Shown here in pieces: positions 27,865-36,911 of a stretch of DNA of 64,000 nt (the first letter of the stretch is position 1; each line of letters starts with the position of its first letter). The stretch is from a virus. The position numbers and the translations under genes were made by a program. The notes beneath the pieces are model-generated. The model did no database searches, had not been told where the DNA came from, and saw only the letters and a program-made list of their open reading frames with translations. The stretch is taken from positions 62,001 through 126,000 of the IMG/VR virus record IMGVR_UViG_3300027816_000051, one strand, 5' to 3'.

Positions 27865-30297
27865 ATGAAAGTAAAAAAGAGAGATGGCTCATTGGAAGAA
27901 ATGAGATATGACAAAATCACCAGAAGAATACAATATTTCTGTGATGATTTGAATTTAGAATACATTGACCCAACATTAGTGACTCTTAAAGTTACTCAAG
28001 GGATTTACGATGGTATATCTACAACTGAGTTGGACACATTAGCAGCCGAGACGGCTGCGTCTATGGTAACAACACATTCAGACTATGCTAAATTAGCTGG
28101 AAGATTGGCGGTGTCAAATCTACATAAAACGACACCAAAAAAGTTTTCCCAATGTATTAAAGAACTTCACTCATTTATTGAACCAAGAACAGGAAAAGAT
28201 TCATCTTTAATATCAGATGAGGTTTATCAATTTGTGATTCAAAACAAAGAATCTTTAGATGGTGCGATTGTTCAAGAGAGAGATTTTGATTTTGATTATT
28301 TTGGATTTAAAACTCTTGAACGTTCTTACCTTTTGAAAATCGGAAGAAGAATCGTTGAAAGACCTCAATATATGTACATGAGAGTTGCTGTTGGTATTTG
28401 TAATGGTGACTTAGAAACTGCTTTGAGAATTTATGACGATTTATCACAACATTTTTACACTCACGCAACTCCAACTTTGTTTAATGCCGGTACTCGTAGA
28501 CCACAAATGTCTTCTTGTTTCTTAATTGGTAATAAAGGTGATGACATTGATGGTTTGTTTGACACAATTAAAGATGTTGCTAAAATTTCAAAATGGGCTG
28601 GTGGTATCGGACTACATGTTCATGATGTTAGAGCCAAGGGTTCATATATTAAAGGAACAGGTGGTGAATCAGACGGACTACTCCCGATGATGAAAACATA
28701 CAATGAAGTCGCTCGTTGGATTAATCAGGGTGGTAAAAGAAAAGGTTCTTTCGCGATTTATCTTGAGCCATGGCACGCAGATGTTTTTGAATTTATTGAT
28801 TTGAGAAAAAATCACGGTAAAGAAGAATTAAGGGCTCGTGATTTATTCTTAGCGATGTGGACACCCAATCTTTTTATGAAAAGAGTTGAGGAAGACGGGG
28901 AGTGGTCACTATTTTCACCTGATGAAGCTCCTGGTTTGTCAGACGCTTATGATGACCCATTTTCTTTTACTCAAGAATTCACAGAATTGTACGAAAGGTA
29001 TGAGAAAGAGGGTCGAGCAAGAAAAGTTGTTAAAGCGAGAAAATTAATGGACGCAATTTTAACGGCACAAATTGAGACCGGTACCCCATACATGTTGTAC
29101 AAGGATGCTGCTAATTACAAATCAAACCAAAAGAACTTAGGTACAATTAAATCATCTAATTTGTGTACCGAGATTATTGAGTACTCAAGCCCAACAGAAC
29201 AAGCGGTTTGTAATTTAGCGTCAATCGCATTACCAAAATACATCATTAATAAAGAATTTAATCATGAACTACTTTATGATAATGTATATCAAGTTGTGAA
29301 AAACCTAAACAACGTTATTGATTTGAATTTTTACCCTACTGAGGAAACAAAACTTTCAAACATGAAACATAGACCAGTTGGTTTAGGTGTACAAGGATTG
29401 GCGGATGTGTTTTGTATGTTAAAATTACCTTTTGAAAGTGAGGATTCGGACAAATTACAAGTAGAAATATTTGAAACAATTTATTTCGCGGCTCTCACAT
29501 CGTCTAAAGACTTGGCTGTTGAAAACGGGGCGTACTCTTCATTTGAAGGTTCTCCGTTATCTAAAGGTCAATTTCAATACGAGTTATGGGGTAAAACAGA
29601 CAAGGACACAAGTGGAAGATGGGATTGGAAGTCACTAAGAAAAGATGTTGTTAAACATGGTGTAAGAAACTCTCTATTAGTTGCTCCTATGCCAACAGCA
29701 TCTACCGCACAAATTCTTGGTAATAATGAAGCATTTGAACCATTTACATCTAACCTTTACTCAAGAAGAACATTAGGAGGTGAATTTATTGTAATCAATA
29801 AACATCTCGTAAATGAATTACTTGAAAGAGGATTGTGGTCTGACGAATTAAAGAAAAAACTAATCATGGAAAATGGTTCTGTTCAAAACATTCCTGAGGT
29901 ACCTGTTGATGTGAAAGAAGTTTACAAAACAGTTTGGGAAATGTCTCAAAAAAGAATCTTAACCATGGCGGCAAACAGGTCAATTTACATTGACCAATCA
30001 CAGTCTTTAAATTTATTTATTGACAACGCAAACAAAACCAAAGTTTTAGCCGCACATCTTTATGGATGGAAACTTGGTTTAAAAACGGGTATGTATTATT
30101 TACGAACCAGAGCTGCTGTTGACCCATTAAAGGGTTTAGGAATCGACACCTCAACAGCAAAACCCACAGTTGAAGCTAAAGAAGTACAAAATACTTCATA
30201 CAACCAAAATAATCAAAAAGAAGAAGAAGTCGTGGAGATGTCAATACCATCAAGACCAACAGATTCTCCTTTTGAATGTGAAGGTTGTGGCTCGTAA
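27865..30297 (+). CDS. nrdA: Class I ribonucleotide reductase, large (catalytic) subunit
   Basis: 810 residues. It reduces NDPs to dNDPs for phage DNA synthesis. Residues 1-~90 form an ATP-cone regulatory domain ('VKKRDGSLEEMRYDKITRRI'). The three active-site cysteines are visible: C218 in 'PQMSSCFL', C434 in 'NLCTEI' (thiyl radical) and C449 in 'AVCNLASIALP'. The radical-transfer Tyr pair is in 'GMYYLRTRAA'. The C-terminus ends 'ECEGCGS', the CxxC shuttle that is re-reduced by thioredoxin or glutaredoxin. All catalytic residues are intact. It is the last gene of the replication/nucleotide block and is followed by a terminator. Confidence 0.96.
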   Translation: MKVKKRDGSLEEMRYDKITRRIQYFCDDLNLEYIDPTLVTLKVTQGIYDGISTTELDTLAAETAASMVTTHSDYAKLAGRLAVSNLHKTTPKKFSQCIKELHSFIEPRTGKDSSLISDEVYQFVIQNKESLDGAIVQERDFDFDYFGFKTLERSYLLKIGRRIVERPQYMYMRVAVGICNGDLETALRIYDDLSQHFYTHATPTLFNAGTRRPQMSSCFLIGNKGDDIDGLFDTIKDVAKISKWAGGIGLHVHDVRAKGSYIKGTGGESDGLLPMMKTYNEVARWINQGGKRKGSFAIYLEPWHADVFEFIDLRKNHGKEELRARDLFLAMWTPNLFMKRVEEDGEWSLFSPDEAPGLSDAYDDPFSFTQEFTELYERYEKEGRARKVVKARKLMDAILTAQIETGTPYMLYKDAANYKSNQKNLGTIKSSNLCTEIIEYSSPTEQAVCNLASIALPKYIINKEFNHELLYDNVYQVVKNLNNVIDLNFYPTEETKLSNMKHRPVGLGVQGLADVFCMLKLPFESEDSDKLQVEIFETIYFAALTSSKDLAVENGAYSSFEGSPLSKGQFQYELWGKTDKDTSGRWDWKSLRKDVVKHGVRNSLLVAPMPTASTAQILGNNEAFEPFTSNLYSRRTLGGEFIVINKHLVNELLERGLWSDELKKKLIMENGSVQNIPEVPVDVKEVYKTVWEMSQKRILTMAANRSIYIDQSQSLNLFIDNANKTKVLAAHLYGWKLGLKTGMYYLRTRAAVDPLKGLGIDTSTAKPTVEAKEVQNTSYNQNNQKEEEVVEMSIPSRPTDSPFECEGCGS

Positions 30298-30343
30298 CTG
30301 TAGGTGGCTCCATTGATATTTTATAATTAACCATACATCTACT

Positions 30344-30378
30344 TTGTTTGATTATACAGGAGCAAAAAAATCAAACAA
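30344..30378. other. Inverted repeat in the nrdA/gp25 gap
   Basis: TTGTTTGAT (30344-30352) and ATCAAACAA (30370-30378) are a perfect 9-bp inverted repeat with a 17-base spacer containing AGGAG. It has no T-run of its own and lies between the nrdA stop and the terminator. It may be an RNA hairpin or a protein site; no further evidence. Confidence 0.35.
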
Positions 30379-30383
30379 TATAT

Positions 30384-30411
30384 AATCCCAACTTCGGTTG
30401 GGATTTTTTTA
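30384..30411 (+). terminator. Intrinsic terminator after nrdA
   Basis: AATCCCAAC (30384-30392) pairs with GTTGGGATT (30397-30405) around a stable TTCG tetraloop and is followed by a T-run. It ends the replication/nucleotide transcript before the second structural block. Confidence 0.9.
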
Positions 30412-30436
30412 TTTATTAGTATTTGTTCTTTAGTTA

Positions 30437-30444
30437 TATTTATT
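30437..30444 (+). promoter_or_regulatory. TATTTATT late-gene motif before the gp25-like gene
   Basis: Exact TATTTATT ending three bases before the ATG at 30448, the same spacing as at the tape measure gene. A second TTATTTATTAGT stands about 27 bases upstream, overlapping the terminator T-run. Confidence 0.45.
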
Positions 30445-30447
30445 AGT

Positions 30448-30900
30448 ATGGCGATTACATATGGTATAGATTTTCCATTCAGAATTAGTCCTAAGGGTGA
30501 TTTTTTGGTTATGACCGAAACCCCTGAGAGAGAGATTCGTGCAAACTTGATTCACTTGTTATTAACAAGAAAGGGTTCAAGATATTATTTACCTGATTTT
30601 GGGACTAGATTATATGAATTTATTTTTGAACCAAATGACGCTGTAACATGGGGTCAGATAGAAGATGAAATAAGAACTGCGGTGAAATTATACATACCTA
30701 ATTTAGAAATAAAATCAATTAGAGTTACACCCGCTGACCAAGACCCTGAAGAATCTATGAGCCCACAAGAAGATGAGGACTCAAGATTGTTTAGAGTTTC
30801 TGATTATTCAACCAAACCATATACCGCAAAAGTTCGAATTGACTATGACATAAATAACGAACCTTTTGTTTCGTCCGATTTTATAATTATTAACATATAA
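30448..30900 (+). CDS. Baseplate wedge protein (gp25-like)
   Basis: 150 residues; T4 gp25 is 132. It has the lysozyme-like GPW/gp25 fold that nucleates sheath assembly on the baseplate. Visible family features: 'DFPFRISPKGDFL', 'EREIRANLIHLLLTRKGSRY' and 'LPDFGTRLYEFIFEPND', where EPN stands for the usual EPR motif. An acidic insertion near residues 100-115 ('DQDPEESMSPQEDED') is unusual. It opens the second structural block after the nrdA terminator and is one base before the gp6-like gene. Confidence 0.9.
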   Translation: MAITYGIDFPFRISPKGDFLVMTETPEREIRANLIHLLLTRKGSRYYLPDFGTRLYEFIFEPNDAVTWGQIEDEIRTAVKLYIPNLEIKSIRVTPADQDPEESMSPQEDEDSRLFRVSDYSTKPYTAKVRIDYDINNEPFVSSDFIIINI

Positions 30901-30901
30901 T

Positions 30902-32734
30902 ATGGCTAAAAAAATATCATACGCCGTCAGAGACTTTGCGAGTTTAAGACAGGAACTAGTTAATCTCACAAGGGAATATTATCCCGATTTGATTAAGAAT
31001 ACAAATGACGCATCAATTTATTCTGTTTTATTGGATTTAAATGCCGCTGTGACAGACAATTTACATTTTCACATTGATAGGGTTTGGCAAGAGACAATGC
31101 TAGATTTTGCACAACAAAGACAATCATTGTATCATATTGCCAAAACATATGGTATGAGAATACCAGGTAATAGACCATCGGTTTCTTTGTGTGATTTTAC
31201 AATACAAGTACCTGTTAGAGGAGATAAAGAAGATGAGCGTTATTTGGGGACTATAAAATCAGGTGCACAAGTATCGGGTGGGGGACAAGTTTTTGAAACC
31301 ATCGACGATATTGATTTCTCAAATCCCTTCAATAAAAGAGGTGAACCAAACAGATTAAAAATCCCAAATTTTGATGGTAATAATAGACTCATATCATACT
31401 CAATTGTAAAAAGAGAAGCTGTTGTAAATGGTGTAACAAGAATATATAGAAAAGTTATAACAGAAGTTGACCAAAAACCTTTCTTAAAAATATTCTTACC
31501 TGAACAAAACATATTAGGGGTGAGTGGAGTAATTCATAAAGAGGGAACAAACTTTGTAAATAATCCAACTAACTCTGAATTTTTAAGTTCTGAAAATAAA
31601 TGGTACGAAGTAAAATCATTAATACAAGATAAAGTATTTGTGCCCGACCCAACATCGGCATCTGATAGTGATAATTTCATATCGGGAACATACGTTCCAG
31701 TTACAAATAAATTTATTACAGAATATACTCCCGAAAATTATTTTTCGGTAACATTTGGTTCTGGTAATGTTAATCCATTGGATAATTTGGACAACTATAA
31801 CCAAGGTACTTTAAGAGTAAGTCTTGGAACGTATTTGAATAACCTATCATTAGGTGCTTTACCGAAATCAAATACAACGTTATTCATAAAATATAGAATT
31901 GGAGGAGGTAAGGATAGTAATCTCGGTATTGATATTATTACAAGTGTAGATAATGTTGAATTTTCTATTAATGGACCTAACTCATCAACGAACACTCAAG
32001 TACAAAATTCTTTAACCGTAACCAACGTAACACCAGCTGTTGGAGGTGCGGACCAACCCACAATTGAAGAAGTTAGAAACATGATAGCATATAACTTCTC
32101 TGCACAAAATAGGGCGGTAACTCTTAATGATTATAAATCTTTAATTGAGACAATGCCATCAACATATGGGGCTCCCGCTAAGGTAAACGTGATGGAAGAA
32201 GACAATAAAATAAAAATTAAATTATTGTCATATGATGAGAATGGTAATCTTATTGATACTGTTTCAAACACATTAAAAAACAACATTTTATCTTACTTAG
32301 CCGAGTACCGAATGGTTAATGACTTTTTAGAAGTTCAAAGCGGTGAAGTGGTTGATTTCACACTAGAGATTGACGTTGTTATTGATAAAAATGGTAACCA
32401 AACAGAGATTGTTAAAACTATTATCGAGGATACTGTTAGTTATTTTTCAATTGAAAAAAGAAAAATGGGTGACCCATTATTTGTTGGTGATTTATATAAA
32501 ACAATAGGTGAAGTAAATGGAGTGGTAAACGCTGTCGATATAAGAGTTTTCAATAACGTAGGTGGAGAATATTCATCTTCTGAAGTGTTACAATCATATA
32601 TTGACCCAACCACAAAAGAAATTGCTCAATCCGATATGACTATCTATATGAAATCTAACCAAATATATCAAATAAGATTTCCTCAGAAAGATATAAAAGT
32701 TAGAGTAAAAACATTAGGAACGACTACATTCTAA
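30902..32734 (+). CDS. Baseplate wedge protein (gp6/gpJ-like)
   Basis: 610 residues; T4 gp6 is 660. It should form the inner baseplate ring that clamps around gp25 and transmits the contraction signal. N-terminal 'SYAVRDFASLRQELVNLTRE' and 'ASIYSVLLDLNAAVTDNLHF', and the central 'GGADQPTIEEVRNMIAYNFS' followed by 'RAVTLNDYKSLIETMPSTYG' are typical of the gp6/baseplate-J family. The gp25-gp6 pair is adjacent as in T4 relatives. Confidence 0.88.
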   Translation: MAKKISYAVRDFASLRQELVNLTREYYPDLIKNTNDASIYSVLLDLNAAVTDNLHFHIDRVWQETMLDFAQQRQSLYHIAKTYGMRIPGNRPSVSLCDFTIQVPVRGDKEDERYLGTIKSGAQVSGGGQVFETIDDIDFSNPFNKRGEPNRLKIPNFDGNNRLISYSIVKREAVVNGVTRIYRKVITEVDQKPFLKIFLPEQNILGVSGVIHKEGTNFVNNPTNSEFLSSENKWYEVKSLIQDKVFVPDPTSASDSDNFISGTYVPVTNKFITEYTPENYFSVTFGSGNVNPLDNLDNYNQGTLRVSLGTYLNNLSLGALPKSNTTLFIKYRIGGGKDSNLGIDIITSVDNVEFSINGPNSSTNTQVQNSLTVTNVTPAVGGADQPTIEEVRNMIAYNFSAQNRAVTLNDYKSLIETMPSTYGAPAKVNVMEEDNKIKIKLLSYDENGNLIDTVSNTLKNNILSYLAEYRMVNDFLEVQSGEVVDFTLEIDVVIDKNGNQTEIVKTIIEDTVSYFSIEKRKMGDPLFVGDLYKTIGEVNGVVNAVDIRVFNNVGGEYSSSEVLQSYIDPTTKEIAQSDMTIYMKSNQIYQIRFPQKDIKVRVKTLGTTTF

Positions 32735-32773
32735 TTTAATTTTTATTTATTTTTCTGGAAATCCATAATTTTC

Positions 32774-32781
32774 TATTTATA
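32774..32781 (+). promoter_or_regulatory. TATTTATA late-gene motif before the 1374-residue gene
   Basis: Exact TATTTATA ending five bases before the ATG at 32787. Confidence 0.42.
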
Positions 32782-32786
32782 GAATA

Positions 32787-35700
32787 ATGCAGAAACACAG
32801 AATTTCCACAAATATAGGTAAAGACCAAAAAGTTGTTGTCGAATTAAAAAACGACTTTGACTTATTGGAAATATTATCCCTTAAATTCACACAGACGGAG
32901 GTATACTCCTCAATGTGTGCGGACTATGGTGTTGTTTGTGGAAGAATCTTTGTAAACAATGGATTCGGTGTTCCAAATGCTAGAGTTTCTATTTTCATTC
33001 CAATATCCGAAGAAGATTCAAACGACCCCGTAATTTCTGAGTTATATCCATTTACCACGGTAGATAGTAAAAATGATGAAGGATATAGATATAATCTTTT
33101 ACCAAGTCGAAAACAACACGGTGGACACGAACCAACCGGTACATTCCCTGACCAAAAAGATATTTTAACGAGAGAAGAGGTTCTTGAGGTTTATGAAAAA
33201 TATTACAAATACACTGTAAAAACAAACGATGCTGGTGACTTCATGATTTGGGGTGTTCCTGTAGGGACACAAACAATTCATGTTGATGTAGATTTATCTG
33301 ATATTGGGTGTTTTTCACTTAGACCTGACGATTTTATTAGACAAGGTTTAGGTGTTGACAAATTCAAAAATACATATTCGTACAAAGCGTCAAATGATTT
33401 AGACACTTTACCTCAAATAGTTTCTTTTAATCAAACTATAGAAGTTTATCCTTTTTGGGGTAACGAAGATTTATGTGAAATTGGATTAACCAGAACTGAT
33501 TTTGATTTATCAAGTAAAGGGGTTAAAGTAGAGCCAAAAGCGTATCTATTAGGTTCAATATATTCGGATAAAGGTAAAAATACAATAAATAAAAATTGTA
33601 GACCAAGAGGTGAGATGGGTCGAAAATGTGATTTAACCACATTTGATGCTGTTATTGAAATAATAAGGTTTACACCAAATAAAGACAGTAGTGGTCGACC
33701 AATACTTGAGAGATACGAAATACAAGAAGATATCGAGGACGATGGTTCATTTGTGGTCCCATTACCCATGAACATGGATTTTGTGTACACAAATGAATTT
33801 GGTGAAAATGAAACAACAAATGACCCTAACAAAGGAATACCAACATCGGCTTGTTATAGATTCAGAATATCAGGTAAAAATGAAACTTTAGGTAGGGTTA
33901 GATATGTTGCTAGTTATTTGATACCAAACATTAGGGAGTACAATTCCGACGTTGATGGTTCATATGCGTTTTCATTAAATTGGGACGACTACCCAACTTC
34001 AGCCACAAGTTCATCAGTAATATTCAATCAGACTTATGGAAGTTATTATCCTGAGGATTATTTCTATAGATTTACATATAACAAAGTCTACACTGTAACA
34101 TCTTACATGGGTGGGCATTTTAAAGGTGGTAAAGACAACTTTTTAGGTATAAAAGATATTGCACCAAAAGCGGAAGAAGATTGCGAATCAAGTGTTGTCA
34201 CCCCACCAATAAATTATGCGTGGAGAAAGTTTAGTTTTGCAATTCTTTTGGCGATTATTATTAATGCGTTCGAAAGAGTCATATATACCGCCTTTGTTGG
34301 TGCTGTTCAAATTATCATTGCTCCATTTCAATTAATTTATGAAAAAGTTAGAATTGGTCCTTGGAATATTTTAGGATGGACTTTTTATTGGGCACCTTTT
34401 GACGGGTGGGATGAATCAATTATTGAACCATTACAAGCATTGGGAACAGTAAGATTAAGTTTAACAATATATCCCGAATGTGAATCTTGTGATGAAATTC
34501 AAGTTTTTACGGAAGATTCGTCGACTGACACCGACCCTTCTAACATATATCAAAAAGTCGCTAGTGGTACCGCGGTTCGAGACAAACTTACTTTTTTGGT
34601 TAATTGTACAACATACACTTTACCACCACCAACTACTGGCACAACCACCTATACTTGGAGAGATTGTACTAATAACTCAATTCAATCCCAATCAATACCA
34701 TTTAGTGGGTCATCAGTTACAGGTGTTTGCGCTAGAGATGGTTCTATGTCCTACGCTGGTGGAGATGGTGTACCCGTGGTAACAGGAACCTGTGATTCCA
34801 CGGTGACAGATATTTTTATATGTGACTATGACCCAACTGAAAGAGAATATTTTTTAAGTGAATCACCCTCAAGTGGTTTAACATCTTATTATTATACGGG
34901 TTACACGTATGGACAATCATTATCAACAATTATAAACAATATAATAGTAAATCCTAATAGAAATTATTACATAAGGGTTACTTCTTATCTAGCTCATTCA
35001 GGTGCACAAACGGCCGATATTACAGCATTAAGTGGATTAACAACAGGAAATAGTTATACTTTTCTTTACAGAAACTATACTTGTGGTTCAACAACAGGTG
35101 TTTTAGGTAGAGATTTAGCGTCCGCAAATTCGTGGTTACAATGGAACGACCCAACAATCCCAAAAGATTATGTTTGGTCGGGATTCACTTACGAAATATA
35201 CGATTCAAATTACCCGATAACCGGTTCAACAACAAGCTCGTTTGATTCCACATCTTTACCCGAAGGGTGTTTATCTCAAAATACAATATATGACGATAGT
35301 GGTATTGTAAAAATAAGTTACTGTGCAAGCGGTACTACTGCCGATTATAGTGGAACAACGGCAAACCCTGGTACAAATTGTAATAATTTAAACTTAATGG
35401 TAGTTGGACAAGCAGCAGCTAATGACTTGTCCAAAAACCCTTGTTCGATAAAATGTGACACGAGAAGTGGTTTTTCTGAATTTAGATTTGGTGTTTACAC
35501 AGTAATTCCCGCGGCTCATACAGACAATAGAGATGTACAATTTAAATTAATCAGAGAATATGCAAGAAGAAAATTGGTAAATAAAGTTTTCTGCGAAGGT
35601 ATTGCTAATTATTCCTTTTTTGACAACTGGTTAGCGGGTTCTCTTTATATGTTCCCTTTCAAAGCTAGAGTGAGATGGGACAATGAAGAAACTTTAGATT

Positions 35701-36911
35701 TGAACGTCAGAGGGACCAATTACTGTCAAAATTTACTATATTATAAAGTTTCAGAAAAAACATCAAATGACGCAGTAAAAAAATTTTATTACAGGTCCAC
35801 AAAATGGAACGGCTCGATTTTCCAAAAAACAGCATCAGGTTCTGAATTCAGTACCCTAAGACACCCAACAACAATAATGGATTTAGGTCCAAGAGATGAA
35901 TTTATTAAAGAAATTTGTGTAGACCCAACATTAGACCCAAATTGCTCTATTGTTAGAAGTATAGGTTCAACATCGTATCAAAATTTTAAAGAAATGTTGG
36001 GTCTTTACATTAATTACAGACTTGACACAAACGCCAATTATAATTATAAAGATTTTTTCTCTAATAATGGATACACTTCATACTACCCGTTTAACACTAA
36101 TAAAGAAATATTAAATGGTGACGTTTTACAATTAATATCAATTAACAATGAAGCCGGTATTGAGGAATTTGATTTACAAAATAGATATTATGGTCAATAC
36201 AGTCCTGTAATTCTTGACCCTGATGATTATGTTCAATTATTTAAATCACAATCCGGAACAACGAATGGACCAATGCCGATAAATTTTGTTTTAGACGATG
36301 ACGGTTATAGGGTTAGAGTTTGTCTAAATGAACCAGGTAGGTTAACAGAATCGTCACAAATTGTTCCATTTTTTTATTGGGATAAGGACGGACAAGGTTT
36401 TGGTGAAGGATATGGACAATCTTGGGATTATGCCACTGTTGTTTCTCAGAGATTACAAGGAATGACGTATAATTATGCGTTTACGGGTGATTCAACATAT
36501 AATTATGTTTTATTTCCGATGACAAAAACATATTCGGGAGATACATTCACAATCGCAGGTGCTGATGTTAACGATGGTTCGTTTGATGTTGAAGATACAA
36601 ACGACGTGCATCTAAACTACAACAATCAAGAGGAAGGGTTTACTGTTTTACATATAACATCAGGAACCACTTTATCACCGGATGCAGGTACTTTGTGGAT
36701 TAGAGTTGGAGAGGTGGGGGGATGGGCTTCAAAACCGTGGAATAATGATGTTGATTTTATATTAAAACCAACACAAGTAAATTATACTGGTAATAAACAA
36801 ATATTATCAACACCATTCTTATTTTATTTTGGATTAAGACCAGGCGCAACTGCGGTTGATAAATTTATAAAATTATTTGGACCAAAAGGTGCGTTCCCAT
36901 CTCAAGAATAA
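32787..36911 (+). CDS. Large baseplate/tail structural protein with hydrophobic segment
   Basis: 1374 residues. The position after gp25 and gp6 corresponds to T4 gp7 (1032 residues), but I see no specific gp7 motif. Residues ~50-180 include 'CADYGVVCGRIFVNNGFGVP' and 'NDAGDFMIWGVPVGTQTIHV', which resemble a carboxypeptidase-regulatory-like (Ig-type) domain. Residues ~478-525 ('FSFAILLAIIINAFERVIYT', then 'FVGAVQIIIAPFQLIYEKV') are strongly hydrophobic, long enough for one or two membrane-spanning helices, which is unusual in a baseplate protein. Residues ~570-880 are Cys-, Thr- and Gly-rich with CxxC pairs. Ends in TAATG with the next start. Confidence 0.6.
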   Translation: MQKHRISTNIGKDQKVVVELKNDFDLLEILSLKFTQTEVYSSMCADYGVVCGRIFVNNGFGVPNARVSIFIPISEEDSNDPVISELYPFTTVDSKNDEGYRYNLLPSRKQHGGHEPTGTFPDQKDILTREEVLEVYEKYYKYTVKTNDAGDFMIWGVPVGTQTIHVDVDLSDIGCFSLRPDDFIRQGLGVDKFKNTYSYKASNDLDTLPQIVSFNQTIEVYPFWGNEDLCEIGLTRTDFDLSSKGVKVEPKAYLLGSIYSDKGKNTINKNCRPRGEMGRKCDLTTFDAVIEIIRFTPNKDSSGRPILERYEIQEDIEDDGSFVVPLPMNMDFVYTNEFGENETTNDPNKGIPTSACYRFRISGKNETLGRVRYVASYLIPNIREYNSDVDGSYAFSLNWDDYPTSATSSSVIFNQTYGSYYPEDYFYRFTYNKVYTVTSYMGGHFKGGKDNFLGIKDIAPKAEEDCESSVVTPPINYAWRKFSFAILLAIIINAFERVIYTAFVGAVQIIIAPFQLIYEKVRIGPWNILGWTFYWAPFDGWDESIIEPLQALGTVRLSLTIYPECESCDEIQVFTEDSSTDTDPSNIYQKVASGTAVRDKLTFLVNCTTYTLPPPTTGTTTYTWRDCTNNSIQSQSIPFSGSSVTGVCARDGSMSYAGGDGVPVVTGTCDSTVTDIFICDYDPTEREYFLSESPSSGLTSYYYTGYTYGQSLSTIINNIIVNPNRNYYIRVTSYLAHSGAQTADITALSGLTTGNSYTFLYRNYTCGSTTGVLGRDLASANSWLQWNDPTIPKDYVWSGFTYEIYDSNYPITGSTTSSFDSTSLPEGCLSQNTIYDDSGIVKISYCASGTTADYSGTTANPGTNCNNLNLMVVGQAAANDLSKNPCSIKCDTRSGFSEFRFGVYTVIPAAHTDNRDVQFKLIREYARRKLVNKVFCEGIANYSFFDNWLAGSLYMFPFKARVRWDNEETLDLNVRGTNYCQNLLYYKVSEKTSNDAVKKFYYRSTKWNGSIFQKTASGSEFSTLRHPTTIMDLGPRDEFIKEICVDPTLDPNCSIVRSIGSTSYQNFKEMLGLYINYRLDTNANYNYKDFFSNNGYTSYYPFNTNKEILNGDVLQLISINNEAGIEEFDLQNRYYGQYSPVILDPDDYVQLFKSQSGTTNGPMPINFVLDDDGYRVRVCLNEPGRLTESSQIVPFFYWDKDGQGFGEGYGQSWDYATVVSQRLQGMTYNYAFTGDSTYNYVLFPMTKTYSGDTFTIAGADVNDGSFDVEDTNDVHLNYNNQEEGFTVLHITSGTTLSPDAGTLWIRVGEVGGWASKPWNNDVDFILKPTQVNYTGNKQILSTPFLFYFGLRPGATAVDKFIKLFGPKGAFPSQE

